Below are positions 24,776 through 34,113 of a stretch of 61,710 nt of DNA, piece after piece (the stretch's first letter is position 1; every line of letters starts with the position of its first letter). Origin of the DNA: an uncultured Alistipes sp. (GTDB lineage Bacteria > Bacteroidota > Bacteroidia > Bacteroidales > Rikenellaceae); NCBI GenBank assembly GCA_944321755.1, contig CALUMM010000008.1:1-61710 (forward strand), read 5' to 3'. The notes beneath the pieces are model-generated. The model saw only the letters and a program-made list of their open reading frames with translations, was not told the origin of the DNA and searched no databases. The translations under genes and the position numbers were made by a program.

Positions 24776-27700
24776 TTACTCTCCCAAATAATCGATCTGG
24801 ATCGAAACAATCTTCAAATCGCCTTCGTTGCCACTGCGAGAAACATTCTCCAAACTGAATTTCCCGTCGTTGGCTTCGCTGAACACATAAGTCAGCACCT
24901 CGGCATCGCTATCGGATTCGTTGTCGGAAAGAACCAGTTTCTTCTCACCGCCGACATATTCATACATCGACAGTTTGTTGCCCTTCTTCTTGCCGCTGTC
25001 CACAAAGGTCACCGTAATCTTCTGGATTTTTTCTCCCAAAGACTCCGTACTCCGAACATAGTTCGCTCCGAGAGCCGTATTTTCCGTACTCTTGTAGAGG
25101 TACAAAACCGGAACCTTGACCGATGCCGAGTTGCTCGTCGACGAAAGTGCCATCACCGACTCGAAAGCCTTGCCTTCATAACTCCAGGTCGAAGGTGCCG
25201 TCAAGGCCTTCACATCGTCTTTACCCTCCGGAAGTCCCAGATCGGCCAGATTGTCTTTGGTCAGCATCATCGTCTTTTCCGTAGCCGTAGGTGCCTCCAC
25301 ATAGCTGAACTCGATGCTGTAGAAGCGGAGACCGTTGCCCGTTGCATAGATATAAGTCGGGATTCCACCCTCGATGTCGAACGTCAGGGTAACAGGCGAC
25401 GAACTCGGAACTCCGCCGATCTGGCTGCTCTCCGTTCCGTTCTGGTTGACGGTCACCATACGTTTGGTATCCTCGGAGTCGCCCGTATTCGAAGCTACGA
25501 CAGTCAGCGTACCCGATGCGGCCGGCGTGAAGAGGAAGTAACGTTTGGAAGTATTGCCCGCTCCACCCATTTGAACGAAACGCTTGTCATTGCTGGTGTT
25601 GACGCGGATCGAAGAACCACCCGTGGCAATCGTCAAACCATCCCACTCATCGGTCCAGGTCTCCGAGAAATCCTTCCCTGCGCCGACCTTACCGACAATG
25701 TAGTTGTAGATCTCATCGAACCCGGCATCCGTGAAGTTCCAGGTCTGCGTCATGGCGGCGCCAACGGCCTTGATCTCCAGCTCGCCCGCTCCAGCGGCAG
25801 AATCCGCATAGTGATCCGTATCCGAAGGCTTCTGCGCAACGACCGTAATCTCATAACGCCCCGCAGCCAAGGCTGAGATCACATCCGCCGAAAGCGTCAG
25901 ACTCGTCTCCGACTGGTTCGTCGTCTGACCGTTGAAGGTCACGGCATACGTCTCCGCATCCGCTACCGCCTTCCACGAAACCACAACCTCCTGAGACGTT
26001 CCGGCATCCAGCGTCGTCGGCGTAACCGTCACTTCGGGCGTGCCCAGCGTGATCTTCGTCACCTCGAACTTCGACTCGCCGGCGGCCGATGCCTTGTACT
26101 TCGTGGAGGTAGCCACCGGCCGTGCAACCACCTTCACCGGATAGCTCCCGACCAACAGCGTCTTGACCGTAGCCGCCGGAATCGTAAAGGTCGGCTCCGT
26201 CACCGTCACCGGCTCCTGATCGCCCCACGTCACCTCGTAGTCCGCCGCATTGGCCACGGCCTCCCACGTGAGTACCACATCCTGCTCACTGCTCCAGGAC
26301 AGCGATGCCGGTTCAACCGTCACCGCCGGAGTTGCCAGCGCCTTCAGGTCGCCGTCGACCGAAACCTCGGTCGTCCACGCCAGCGACGAAATCACAACGG
26401 CACCCGTCGTCGTCACGTAGACATGCGTGTCGCCCGCAATATCGCCCAGGCCGATCGTATGCTCCACACCGTCGCACGGTACCGTATAGCGGTTCTCCCC
26501 GGCGATGATCTCCAGCTGGACGCCGATCCCCGCATTCGAGGGCGTCAGCACCAACGACCCGGCGGCCGAAACCCGGATGGCCAGGGCATTGTTCGTCGGT
26601 TCGCCGTCCGCCGTGAAGCTCGTCGCTCCCGACAGCGAAATCGTATGGTCCGAAGTGATCGTTACGGGGAAGACCTCGTTCGAGGCGATGAACTGCAGGT
26701 TCCCGTAGATGATCGTCTCGGTAATCGACTGCGGCTCGAAGACCAGATCGTCCGACAACGGCCACTCGTAATCCTCCGTCACCGCCGTAAGCTCCGAAGC
26801 AATGACCGTCTCGGGAACCGACACCGTCCACCACCGCGGATCGCCCACCTGATTGGCCGCCACGTCGGAATTGGTCAACTCCATCTTGTTGCGCGAGGAC
26901 TTCACGCACGGATCCGACGTCAGGATCTTGCCGTCCCCGCTCAGACACAGCGACTGGTTCACGGCCGTGGCGTTATTGCCGATCTTCGTCGTGAAGAAGT
27001 CCGCACCGGAATAGTTCTCGTCACCCGTCGAGTTGTAGCAGACATTGTAGAAATAGTTGCCCGACATGGTGGGGATTTGAGCATTGGCGTTCTCGTGGAT
27101 CAGACGCACGGTCTCGCTCGTCGAATACTCGTTCAGGAAAAGGTTCTTGTTCAGCGTGAAGGTCGGAACCGCTGTCCGCACGCCGATAATACCCTTGCGC
27201 GTATTGGTCAGACCCACCCGGTTCAGGGTATTGTTGGAGATTTCGATCGTCGAGAATGTCGCGTTGACGTCGCTGAACAGGAAAGCTCGGCCGGCGTCGA
27301 TGATCGTATTGTTGCGAACCGTCAGCGTATTTATCGTACCGGTCCGGAAGTCGATCAGATCACCACCCTGATTCAGGAAATCGTGGATATAGAGACTCTC
27401 CAAACGAACCGTTCCAATGGTCGCCGACGCGGTCGACGACGAAACGAAGACAACTCCACTCACGTAATTGTACAACTCGCAGTTGAGGACCGAAACCGAT
27501 TCGATCGACACCTTTGCGTCGGCACCTTCACCGGTCCGGAACAAAAATCCGTCGTTGCCGGACCCTAAACCCTCGAACACGATGTTTTCAAAGCGGTAAA
27601 TACCGGTGGCGTCGGTCGTGGCATCGGTCCCGCTCCAGCATTTCAGTTCGAAGTTCTTGATCACAGGCATCGAACCGTCATCTCCGAGCACGCCGACCAG

Positions 27701-28546
27701 TTCCAGATCACCTTTCCATTTATCCAACGGATTCGTTCCGCTGAATTCGAGTACATACGTCTCACCGGCCTGTACGGCAATCTTCTCGGCACCGTCGTTC
27801 AAAGCCTGCATCAGTTCCGCGGAGTTCTTTACCAGTGTCATGTCCTTCGTATCGGGCGCCGTCCAGGCCGTTACCCCGCCGCGCGTCGACTTGCTCTGGT
27901 ACAGCGTTACCACGTACTGCGTCGAAGGAGTCAGACCCGTGACCTCGGCCTGCTGGGCCGCAAGAATCTCCGACGTCACCTCCACGGTCGACGTCTGAGC
28001 GCCAGACTTCGAGTCCAGCGGCGCCGCCACGATCTTCGTCAACTGCGTCGCATCACCCTCGTCGTTCGTCCACTTCACCGTGATCGAATTCATCGACCGC
28101 GTAAGCAGCTCCGGATTCAGCGACTCCATCACATAGTAGGTCTCCACAGGACCCGCCTCCACCAGCAGCGATCCCGGCAGGTTGGGATTCGTCGCCGAAA
28201 AGGCCTGCAGCGTCGCCGTATAGATCCGCTCCGGGGTCAGCGTCACCTTGTAGGGGCTCGACGCCTCGGCCGCCGGAATCAGCGTCTCGGCAGGAGTGCC
28301 TACGGCCGTCCCCGACTCGTTCACCTCCTGGATCGAAAGCAGGTAGTCCGTATTCTCGGCTATCGTCCACGTGAAATTCACATCATATCCCGTCTCGCGG
28401 TCCACAACTGCCGCAAAATTCAGCGGCTGAAGCGCCCGGGAGTAGTCCAGCGTGTCGATCTCCGCATCCGGCTGGTGGCACCCCGAAAGGCTCAACGCCC
28501 ACAGCATCAGCAGACTGCCGAACAGTTTCTTATAGCTATTTTTCAT
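24776..28546 (-). CDS. Large surface lipoprotein in SusE position, Fn3-like modules plus beta-helix
   Basis: 1256 residues. The lipobox ends at Cys23 ('LSLSGC'). Residues about 35-240 hold two fibronectin-III-like modules. Residues about 250-600 form a right-handed beta-helix with Asn ladders ('VSVLNCELYNYVSG', 'LTVRNNTIIDAG', 'IEISNNTLNRVG') of the DUF4957/DUF5123 type seen in pectin loci. Two tandem ~95-residue modules ('ATPAVTVEPASLSW', 'GTPEVTVTPTTLDA') and a C-terminal jelly-roll-like region follow. It is third in the susC-susD operon, so a cell-surface pectin-binding or pectate-lyase-like role is likely. Catalytic residues were not recognised. Confidence 0.8.
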   Translation of the reverse strand: MKNSYKKLFGSLLMLWALSLSGCHQPDAEIDTLDYSRALQPLNFAAVVDRETGYDVNFTWTIAENTDYLLSIQEVNESGTAVGTPAETLIPAAEASSPYKVTLTPERIYTATLQAFSATNPNLPGSLLVEAGPVETYYVMESLNPELLTRSMNSITVKWTNDEGDATQLTKIVAAPLDSKSGAQTSTVEVTSEILAAQQAEVTGLTPSTQYVVTLYQSKSTRGGVTAWTAPDTKDMTLVKNSAELMQALNDGAEKIAVQAGETYVLEFSGTNPLDKWKGDLELVGVLGDDGSMPVIKNFELKCWSGTDATTDATGIYRFENIVFEGLGSGNDGFLFRTGEGADAKVSIESVSVLNCELYNYVSGVVFVSSSTASATIGTVRLESLYIHDFLNQGGDLIDFRTGTINTLTVRNNTIIDAGRAFLFSDVNATFSTIEISNNTLNRVGLTNTRKGIIGVRTAVPTFTLNKNLFLNEYSTSETVRLIHENANAQIPTMSGNYFYNVCYNSTGDENYSGADFFTTKIGNNATAVNQSLCLSGDGKILTSDPCVKSSRNKMELTNSDVAANQVGDPRWWTVSVPETVIASELTAVTEDYEWPLSDDLVFEPQSITETIIYGNLQFIASNEVFPVTITSDHTISLSGATSFTADGEPTNNALAIRVSAAGSLVLTPSNAGIGVQLEIIAGENRYTVPCDGVEHTIGLGDIAGDTHVYVTTTGAVVISSLAWTTEVSVDGDLKALATPAVTVEPASLSWSSEQDVVLTWEAVANAADYEVTWGDQEPVTVTEPTFTIPAATVKTLLVGSYPVKVVARPVATSTKYKASAAGESKFEVTKITLGTPEVTVTPTTLDAGTSQEVVVSWKAVADAETYAVTFNGQTTNQSETSLTLSADVISALAAGRYEITVVAQKPSDTDHYADSAAGAGELEIKAVGAAMTQTWNFTDAGFDEIYNYIVGKVGAGKDFSETWTDEWDGLTIATGGSSIRVNTSNDKRFVQMGGAGNTSKRYFLFTPAASGTLTVVASNTGDSEDTKRMVTVNQNGTESSQIGGVPSSSPVTLTFDIEGGIPTYIYATGNGLRFYSIEFSYVEAPTATEKTMMLTKDNLADLGLPEGKDDVKALTAPSTWSYEGKAFESVMALSSTSNSASVKVPVLYLYKSTENTALGANYVRSTESLGEKIQKITVTFVDSGKKKGNKLSMYEYVGGEKKLVLSDNESDSDAEVLTYVFSEANDGKFSLENVSRSGNEGDLKIVSIQIDYLGE

Positions 28547-28569
28547 GATTGGCTTGTTTTAAGGTTCGA

Positions 28570-30537
28570 CTAATATCCGAAATCGTTCACGATGCTGGGG
28601 TTCGCCGAAAGATCCTGCGAGAAGATCGGCCAGTACATCCGGCTGTTGATCGTCTCCTCGCTCTTCGCCGTCGCCGAACCCAGGCTGCCGTCCAACGTCG
28701 CTATCTTGTTGTCGTTGAGCGAGCTGTCCTTGATATATTCCTGCGGTTCCGAGCCGTCGTCCTTGTACAGCTGCGTCCAGCCCTGACCCTTCGGGGCATC
28801 CTGCTCCCCGGGGTTCAGACCCCACATCTCGATCGTCTCGCGCTTCCCGACGCTGTTCAGATCCCCCACGTAACGGTAGTAGAGGTAGGTCCCCAGCGTC
28901 GAATAGTCGTACTTCCGGCCCGTGATCTCCGAAGTGTAGGTCCCGTGGTCGCGGATCGCAAGCATCTTCGCACGCGATTCGAGAATCGCCTTGCCGAAAA
29001 CGCCCCAGCGGATCAGGTCGCCCTTGCGCAGGTACTCCCCGCAGAACTCCAGGGCACGTTCGTGCATGATCGCCTTCAACATCGCATCCTTGCCGGTGAT
29101 CTTCGCCATATAGGCCGTCACGTCACCCTCGTTCCCGGCATAGGCCCGCATACGCACCTTCTGGAATTCGGTCTTCGCCTTGTCCAGCTGCCCCAGCTGG
29201 TTGTAGCACTCGGCCGCCATCAGCAGCACGTCGGCATAGCGCAGCACGATCGGCATGATGCCGTCGTCGGTGCTCGTAATGACCTGAGAGGTCCATTCGT
29301 AGCGGTATTTCCCGAAATACCACTTGTTGAAGTCCGCAGGAATCTGCACCGCATTCGACTCCGCCGACCAGGCGTAGTTCACGCACGTCAGGTCGCGGCG
29401 CACGTCGTTGGCCTCGAACTCGTAGTACATCGTCGGCACGGGACCCACCGATCCGCCGCCCGACGAATACTGGCAGTACTGGTCGACGGCATTGTGCTTG
29501 ATGGCGTTGTTCGAAAGCCACCGCCCGCGCAGCGTCGTGTGTCCGAACGGCATGGCGAAGATCGTCTCACGGTTTACGGCGTCGTTCTTCCACGTGCAGA
29601 CGTCGCGCCACAGCTGCTCGTACTCGGGTTCGAGCATCACGTGCACGTTCTCCTGCGAGATCACGTCCTGGCACGCCGCAAGGGCAATCTCATAAAGTTT
29701 GTCGTTGGCCCACTCGCCCGACTCGACCCGCGTGCTGCGGCGGTACGAACCGAAGTTGCCCGTGCCGACCTGTCCGTCGTCCGGACGCCACGCATAGCCC
29801 GCAGCCGCCAGGCAGATCCGCGCCAGCAGCCCGTCGGCAAAGGCCCGGTTCGCACGGCCCGTCGTTGCCGTGAAAGTCGATTCGCCCGGCCAGTACATCA
29901 TCAGAGCCGCCTCCTGAAGGTCCGCGATGATCTGCTTGAAGATATCGTCGCGATCGCTCTTCGGAATGTAGATCGTCTCCTGCGTCACCGGCTCGAAACG
30001 CGCCGGAACATCGCCCCACGCCTTGATCAGATCATAGTAGAACATCGCACGCATGGTCAGCGATTCACCCAGCAGGTGCGCCATGTCGGGATTCGCCGAC
30101 ACGTTGCCGTAGGTCCGCAGACCCTGGATGTTCAGGTTGCACTGCTCGATGGCCTGGTAGATGATCGAGAAGAGACGCCGCTCGCCCGACTGGTTGATCT
30201 CGTTCGAGGAGTTGGCCGTCGTGTTGAAGTTCGCAAGACTCGACTTCTCGTCGCTCTTCGAAGCGTCGGTGTTCGCCGAGTTGTACCACTCGATGTCGGT
30301 ATTGAACCCGTAGTAGGTGTTGTAGCGGTTGCGGTACGAACGGTCGATGGTGAAGTACTGGTAGATGCCCACCACGGCGTAGTCAGCCAGCGAGACGTTC
30401 GAATAGACCGTCGCGGATTCGAACGACGACGGAGATTCCGGCGACAGCGTGTCCTCCAGCGTCGAGCACGACGTCGGAAGCAACATCACAGGTGCTGCGG
30501 CCGCAAAAATCAGAATATAAATCAGTTTTTTCATCAT
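28570..30537 (-). CDS. SusD-family nutrient-binding outer-membrane lipoprotein
   Basis: 655 residues, at the long end for RagB/SusD. The lipobox cysteine is Cys24 ('LLPTSC'). The conserved helical TPR frame is visible: 'AEQCNLNIQGL'-like segment, 'HLLGESLTMRAMFYYDLIKAWGDVPAR', then 'PIVLRYADVLLMAAECYNQLGQLDKAKTEFQKVRMRAY' and 'RALEFCGEYLRKGDLIRWG'. It forms the lid of the SusC transporter and binds pectic oligosaccharides at the cell surface. It lies 22 bp after susC and 23 bp before the third gene. Confidence 0.96.
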   Translation of the reverse strand: MMKKLIYILIFAAAAPVMLLPTSCSTLEDTLSPESPSSFESATVYSNVSLADYAVVGIYQYFTIDRSYRNRYNTYYGFNTDIEWYNSANTDASKSDEKSSLANFNTTANSSNEINQSGERRLFSIIYQAIEQCNLNIQGLRTYGNVSANPDMAHLLGESLTMRAMFYYDLIKAWGDVPARFEPVTQETIYIPKSDRDDIFKQIIADLQEAALMMYWPGESTFTATTGRANRAFADGLLARICLAAAGYAWRPDDGQVGTGNFGSYRRSTRVESGEWANDKLYEIALAACQDVISQENVHVMLEPEYEQLWRDVCTWKNDAVNRETIFAMPFGHTTLRGRWLSNNAIKHNAVDQYCQYSSGGGSVGPVPTMYYEFEANDVRRDLTCVNYAWSAESNAVQIPADFNKWYFGKYRYEWTSQVITSTDDGIMPIVLRYADVLLMAAECYNQLGQLDKAKTEFQKVRMRAYAGNEGDVTAYMAKITGKDAMLKAIMHERALEFCGEYLRKGDLIRWGVFGKAILESRAKMLAIRDHGTYTSEITGRKYDYSTLGTYLYYRYVGDLNSVGKRETIEMWGLNPGEQDAPKGQGWTQLYKDDGSEPQEYIKDSSLNDNKIATLDGSLGSATAKSEETINSRMYWPIFSQDLSANPSIVNDFGY

Positions 30538-30559
30538 GCTGTAATTTTAGACGGTGCGG

Positions 30560-33500
30560 TTAGAACGAAAGGTTGATACCGAATACCCACGAACGGCTCT
30601 TCGGATAGGCCGAGTAGTCGACGTTGGGCGTCATGGGCGTCGAACGCCGCGTGTCGACCTCCGGGTCGAAGCCCGTATAGGGCGTCCAGCAGAAGAGGTT
30701 CGTGCCCGTGGCGTAGATGCGGACACGCTGCAGGCGGGCCTTCATCGTCCACGCCTTCGGCAGCGTGTAGCCCACCGTCAGCGACGACAACCGCAGGAAC
30801 GAAGCATCCTCCAGGCCCCAGCTGTGCACGAAGTTGCCCGTCATGTAGGGCGACCACATCGTCGTGTTCCGGTTCAACTCGGCCAGCGCAACGGGATCCG
30901 AGATCACCTGGCCCGTCTCCCAGTCGATGTTCGTCCAGCGGCTCCCCAGCGACATGATGTCCAGCAGGTTGCGGATCTGACCCGCGCCCGTGTAGGTATG
31001 CGAGGCCGAATACTCCAGCTTGTTGGCGTTGTAGACCTTGTTGCCGTAGGAGTAGGTGAAGTTCGCCGCAAAGTCGAAGCCGTAGGCGTAGCCCGAAAGC
31101 GAGAAACCACCCGTGAATTTCGGAAGCACGCTGCCGATCTTGCCGTAAACCGGTTTGCCGTCGGCATCCGTCGCCAGGCGCAGCGAGCCCGGACGGACCG
31201 TACCGATCAGTTTGGCAACCTCCTGCGAGTCGTCGCCGTTGGCCAGCGTCCAGGTCGTGTTACCCTTCTCGTCGGTCTCGCAGATGAAGTCCTCCACTTC
31301 GTAGCGGCCCACGGTCGTATAGCCATAGACGTCGCCCACCGAGCCGCCCTTGTAGATCACGTAGTCCGAATCGGCGATACGGTTGTTCCAGCCCGACGAA
31401 ACGCCCCAGCCCGTCGAATTCAGGTCCGCCAGGTCGAGCACGCGGTTCTGGTTGAAGGCGATGTTGGCATTGAAGTCCAGTCCGTACTTCTCGGTGCGCA
31501 GGATCGAGGCGCTCAACGCCACCTCGACACCGCGGTTGCGCGTCGAACCCACGTTGCGGTACTGGTACGTATAGCCGCTGCCGCCGACCGGGAAGCGAAC
31601 CAGCAGGTCTTCGGTGGTGTTCTGATAGACCTCCACCGATCCCGACAGACGGCTGTTGAAGAAGCTGAAGTCAAGACCCACGTTGTGCGAATAGGTCGTC
31701 TCCCAGGTCAGGTCCGGATTGGCCATCACCGTACCCGGATCGAGGTACGACGTGCCGATGTTCAGGTGCGCGGACGACGACGACGAGAACTCCTGCGAAG
31801 GACGCGAAGCGTAGGTCGGAATGTTGTTGTTGCCGGCCGTACCGAAGCTGTAACGGACCTTCAGGTTGTCGATCCAGCGGGCGTCCTTCAGCCATTCCTC
31901 GCCCGAAATGCGCCACGAAGCCGCTACCGACGGGAAGTAACCCCACTTCTGGTCCTTGCCGAACTTCGACGAACCGTCGGCACGCATCGTCGCCGAAAGC
32001 AGGTACTTGCTCTTGTAGCTGTAGTTCACGCGCCCGAAGAACGAGAAGAGAATGTCGTCCGGAGAGATGTTGTTGTAGGCCTCCTTGACGTTCGACGCCA
32101 GACGCATGTAGCTCCAGGCATCCTTGGCCGTGAACATCGAGGGGAGTCCGTCGGCGATGGCCGTAAAGGTCTCGTCCTCGGTGATCATGTACTCCTGGCC
32201 CAGCAGCACGTCCAGCGCATGGTCGTCATTGCCGATCACGTTCTTGAAGTTGTAGGCCAGCGTATTGGTATTGCGCGTGCGACGCCGCGTCTGGTTCGCG
32301 TAGCGCGCCGCCGGGGCTCCCAGCACCGTCGACGACTCGCGCGAGTAGTACGACGTGATGCCGTAGAACTCGTTGTCCTGCTGGCGGTAGTCGTCGATGC
32401 CCGCCTCGACCTTCAGTTTCAGGTCGTCGACGATCTCCCACGTGAAGCCCGCATTGGCATTCCACGTCGTGCGGTTGCGCTTCTTGTCCGAGTCCGCGAT
32501 GGCCACCAGCGGGTTCACCGCATCGCTCGAATTGTCCGGCATGTCCACGTCGGCCGTGAGTCCCGAAACCGGAATCGGCGGATAAAGGATCGCGTTGCGC
32601 AGACGTCCCGAGGTCGAGGTACCCATGTCGTTGAGCGAGTTGGCTCCGGCTCCCGCCACGTCCGTATTCGCATAGCGGATCGAGAAGTCGAACGTCACAC
32701 GCTTGGCCGGTTTGTAGTTGGCCTTCAGGTTGAGGTTGTCGCGGCTGTAGTTCGACCCGGTCATGATCGCCTTGTCGTACAGGCGCGCGTAGCTCGCCGT
32801 CCACTTGAACTTGTCGCCGCCGCCCGAAACCGAAAGGTTGTGGCTGAACTGCTCGCCCGTGCGGCCGAAAACCTGGTCGATCCAGTCGTTCCCCTCCATC
32901 GTGTCGTAGAGGCCGATGTCGTTGAAGCTGCCGAAGAACGGCTCGTAGTTCTTCGAGATGACGTTGTTCGACGAGGTGCTCTGCAGGGCCGCAAGCTCGT
33001 ACTGGTAACGCACGAAATTACCCACGTCCATGCCCTTCACCTTGTCCTTGTTGGCCATCTCCTTGAATCCCACGTAGAGGTTGTAGTTCACCGTCACGCG
33101 GCCCTTCTCACCGCTCTTCGTCGTGACGATCACAACGCCGTTCGCACCGCGCGATCCGTAAATCGCCGTCGAGAAGGCGTCCTTCAGCACGTCGATCGAC
33201 GCGATGTCCGAAGCCGGGATGTCCGAAATGCTCTCCACCGGGAAACCGTCCACGATGTAAAGCGGCGAGTTGTCCTGCGTGATCGAACCGCCGCCGCGAA
33301 CCCGGATCTTGATGTCGGCATCCGGATCACCCTCCGTGGCCGTGATCTGCACACCCGCCATGCGGCCCGTCATCGCTTCGGCAACCGATGCCACAGGCAT
33401 CTGCGTCAGCTCCTCGGAGCTCACCGACGAGACCGATCCCACCACGTCGCGGCGCTTCACGGTGGCGTAACCCACCACAACCACATCGTCCAGTGCCGTG

Positions 33501-33802
33501 GATTCGTCCTCCAGCGTCACGTCGATCTTCGTCTTCGACCCGATGGCGATCCGCTGGGTCTTCATTCCTATATAGGAGATCACCAGCGTCTGCTTCGAGG
33601 CGTCGGGCACATTGAGCGTCCATGACCCGTCCACGCCCGAACTTGCACCCATTGTCGTGCCGTCAACGACCACCGAGGCCCCGATCACCGGATTGCCCGC
33701 GGAATCCTTGACGACTCCCCCGATCTTCTGAGCCATGGCCGCAGTAGCCAGACCCACTCCCAGCAGGAGCGTCAGGGCAAACTTTAGCGTAAAGTTTTTC
33801 AT
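30560..33802 (-). CDS. SusC-family TonB-dependent outer-membrane transporter
   Basis: 1080 residues. A signal peptide is followed by a carboxypeptidase-like beta-sandwich ('GGVVKDSAGNPVIGASVVVDGT'), the TonB box region 'LDDVVVVGYATVKR', the plug ('MTGRMAGVQIT', 'IRVRGGGSITQDNSPLYIVDGFPV', 'YGSRGANGVVIVTTKSG') and a 22-strand barrel ending in phenylalanine ('SWVFGINLSF'). It imports pectin oligosaccharides with its SusD partner, powered by TonB. It is first in its operon; the leader carries three 23-bp repeats with short upstream reading frames. Its promoter shares a 12-mer with the GH28 promoter, suggesting joint control by the hybrid sensor. Confidence 0.97.
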   Translation of the reverse strand: MKNFTLKFALTLLLGVGLATAAMAQKIGGVVKDSAGNPVIGASVVVDGTTMGASSGVDGSWTLNVPDASKQTLVISYIGMKTQRIAIGSKTKIDVTLEDESTALDDVVVVGYATVKRRDVVGSVSSVSSEELTQMPVASVAEAMTGRMAGVQITATEGDPDADIKIRVRGGGSITQDNSPLYIVDGFPVESISDIPASDIASIDVLKDAFSTAIYGSRGANGVVIVTTKSGEKGRVTVNYNLYVGFKEMANKDKVKGMDVGNFVRYQYELAALQSTSSNNVISKNYEPFFGSFNDIGLYDTMEGNDWIDQVFGRTGEQFSHNLSVSGGGDKFKWTASYARLYDKAIMTGSNYSRDNLNLKANYKPAKRVTFDFSIRYANTDVAGAGANSLNDMGTSTSGRLRNAILYPPIPVSGLTADVDMPDNSSDAVNPLVAIADSDKKRNRTTWNANAGFTWEIVDDLKLKVEAGIDDYRQQDNEFYGITSYYSRESSTVLGAPAARYANQTRRRTRNTNTLAYNFKNVIGNDDHALDVLLGQEYMITEDETFTAIADGLPSMFTAKDAWSYMRLASNVKEAYNNISPDDILFSFFGRVNYSYKSKYLLSATMRADGSSKFGKDQKWGYFPSVAASWRISGEEWLKDARWIDNLKVRYSFGTAGNNNIPTYASRPSQEFSSSSSAHLNIGTSYLDPGTVMANPDLTWETTYSHNVGLDFSFFNSRLSGSVEVYQNTTEDLLVRFPVGGSGYTYQYRNVGSTRNRGVEVALSASILRTEKYGLDFNANIAFNQNRVLDLADLNSTGWGVSSGWNNRIADSDYVIYKGGSVGDVYGYTTVGRYEVEDFICETDEKGNTTWTLANGDDSQEVAKLIGTVRPGSLRLATDADGKPVYGKIGSVLPKFTGGFSLSGYAYGFDFAANFTYSYGNKVYNANKLEYSASHTYTGAGQIRNLLDIMSLGSRWTNIDWETGQVISDPVALAELNRNTTMWSPYMTGNFVHSWGLEDASFLRLSSLTVGYTLPKAWTMKARLQRVRIYATGTNLFCWTPYTGFDPEVDTRRSTPMTPNVDYSAYPKSRSWVFGINLSF

Positions 33803-33844
33803 AGAAAAGGTTTTGGTTAATAATTAGGTTTATCTTCATCCGTT

Positions 33845-33904
33845 CGTTCATATTCCCGTTCTCCGTGCGTTCATATTCCCGTTCTCCGTGCGTTCATATT
33901 CCCG
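33845..33904. repeat. 23-bp tandem repeat in the susC leader
   Basis: Two exact copies of a 23-bp unit (CGTTCATATTCCCGTTCTCC + GTG) at 33845-33867 and 33868-33890 are followed by 14 bp of a third. On the transcribed strand each full unit carries ATGAACGCACGG and closes with an in-frame TGA after eight codons. The last ATG opens a 62-codon frame overlapping the susC start in another frame. Confidence 0.85.
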
Positions 33905-33921
33905 GAACAGGGTGTTTTCCC

Positions 33922-33933
33922 TATACAAAAGTA
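33922..33933 (-). promoter_or_regulatory. susC promoter, -7 element with PUL-shared 12-mer
   Basis: Minus-strand TACTTTTGTATA contains TACTTTTG, a full TAnnTTTG match. The identical 12-mer is at 44984-44995 upstream of the GH28 gene. Confidence 0.6.
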
Positions 33934-34037
33934 AATTTCCCCGAAGGATTCGATTGGTAAATTTTATCACTTCTCATGGAGAATTTATCAAATCCTCCAA
34001 TCCGCCTCCCAGCGCCCTCCAGCCCGGCCCGGAAGAG

Positions 34038-34068
34038 AAAAAATCCTCCCCGACCGGGAGGATTTTTC
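34038..34068 (-). terminator. Terminator of the HTCS-GH105 operon
   Basis: AAAATCCTCCC pairs with GGGAGGATTTT around a 5-base loop. The A-run on the left gives the T-run on the minus strand. It lies 46 bp after the GH105 stop. Confidence 0.85.
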
Positions 34069-34113
34069 GAGTTTGCGGAGCGGAATGCGGTCGTCGGCCT
34101 CTGTCCGGAGCCG

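Noticed and set aside
30554-33625. A 1023-codon plus-strand frame opposite susC
   Set aside because: Antisense shadow with Arg/Val-rich composition and no family features; the minus strand encodes an unmistakable SusC.
33845-33904. Short direct repeats considered as a CRISPR array
   Set aside because: The units are contiguous with no spacers, only 23 bp long, and no cas genes are present in the window.
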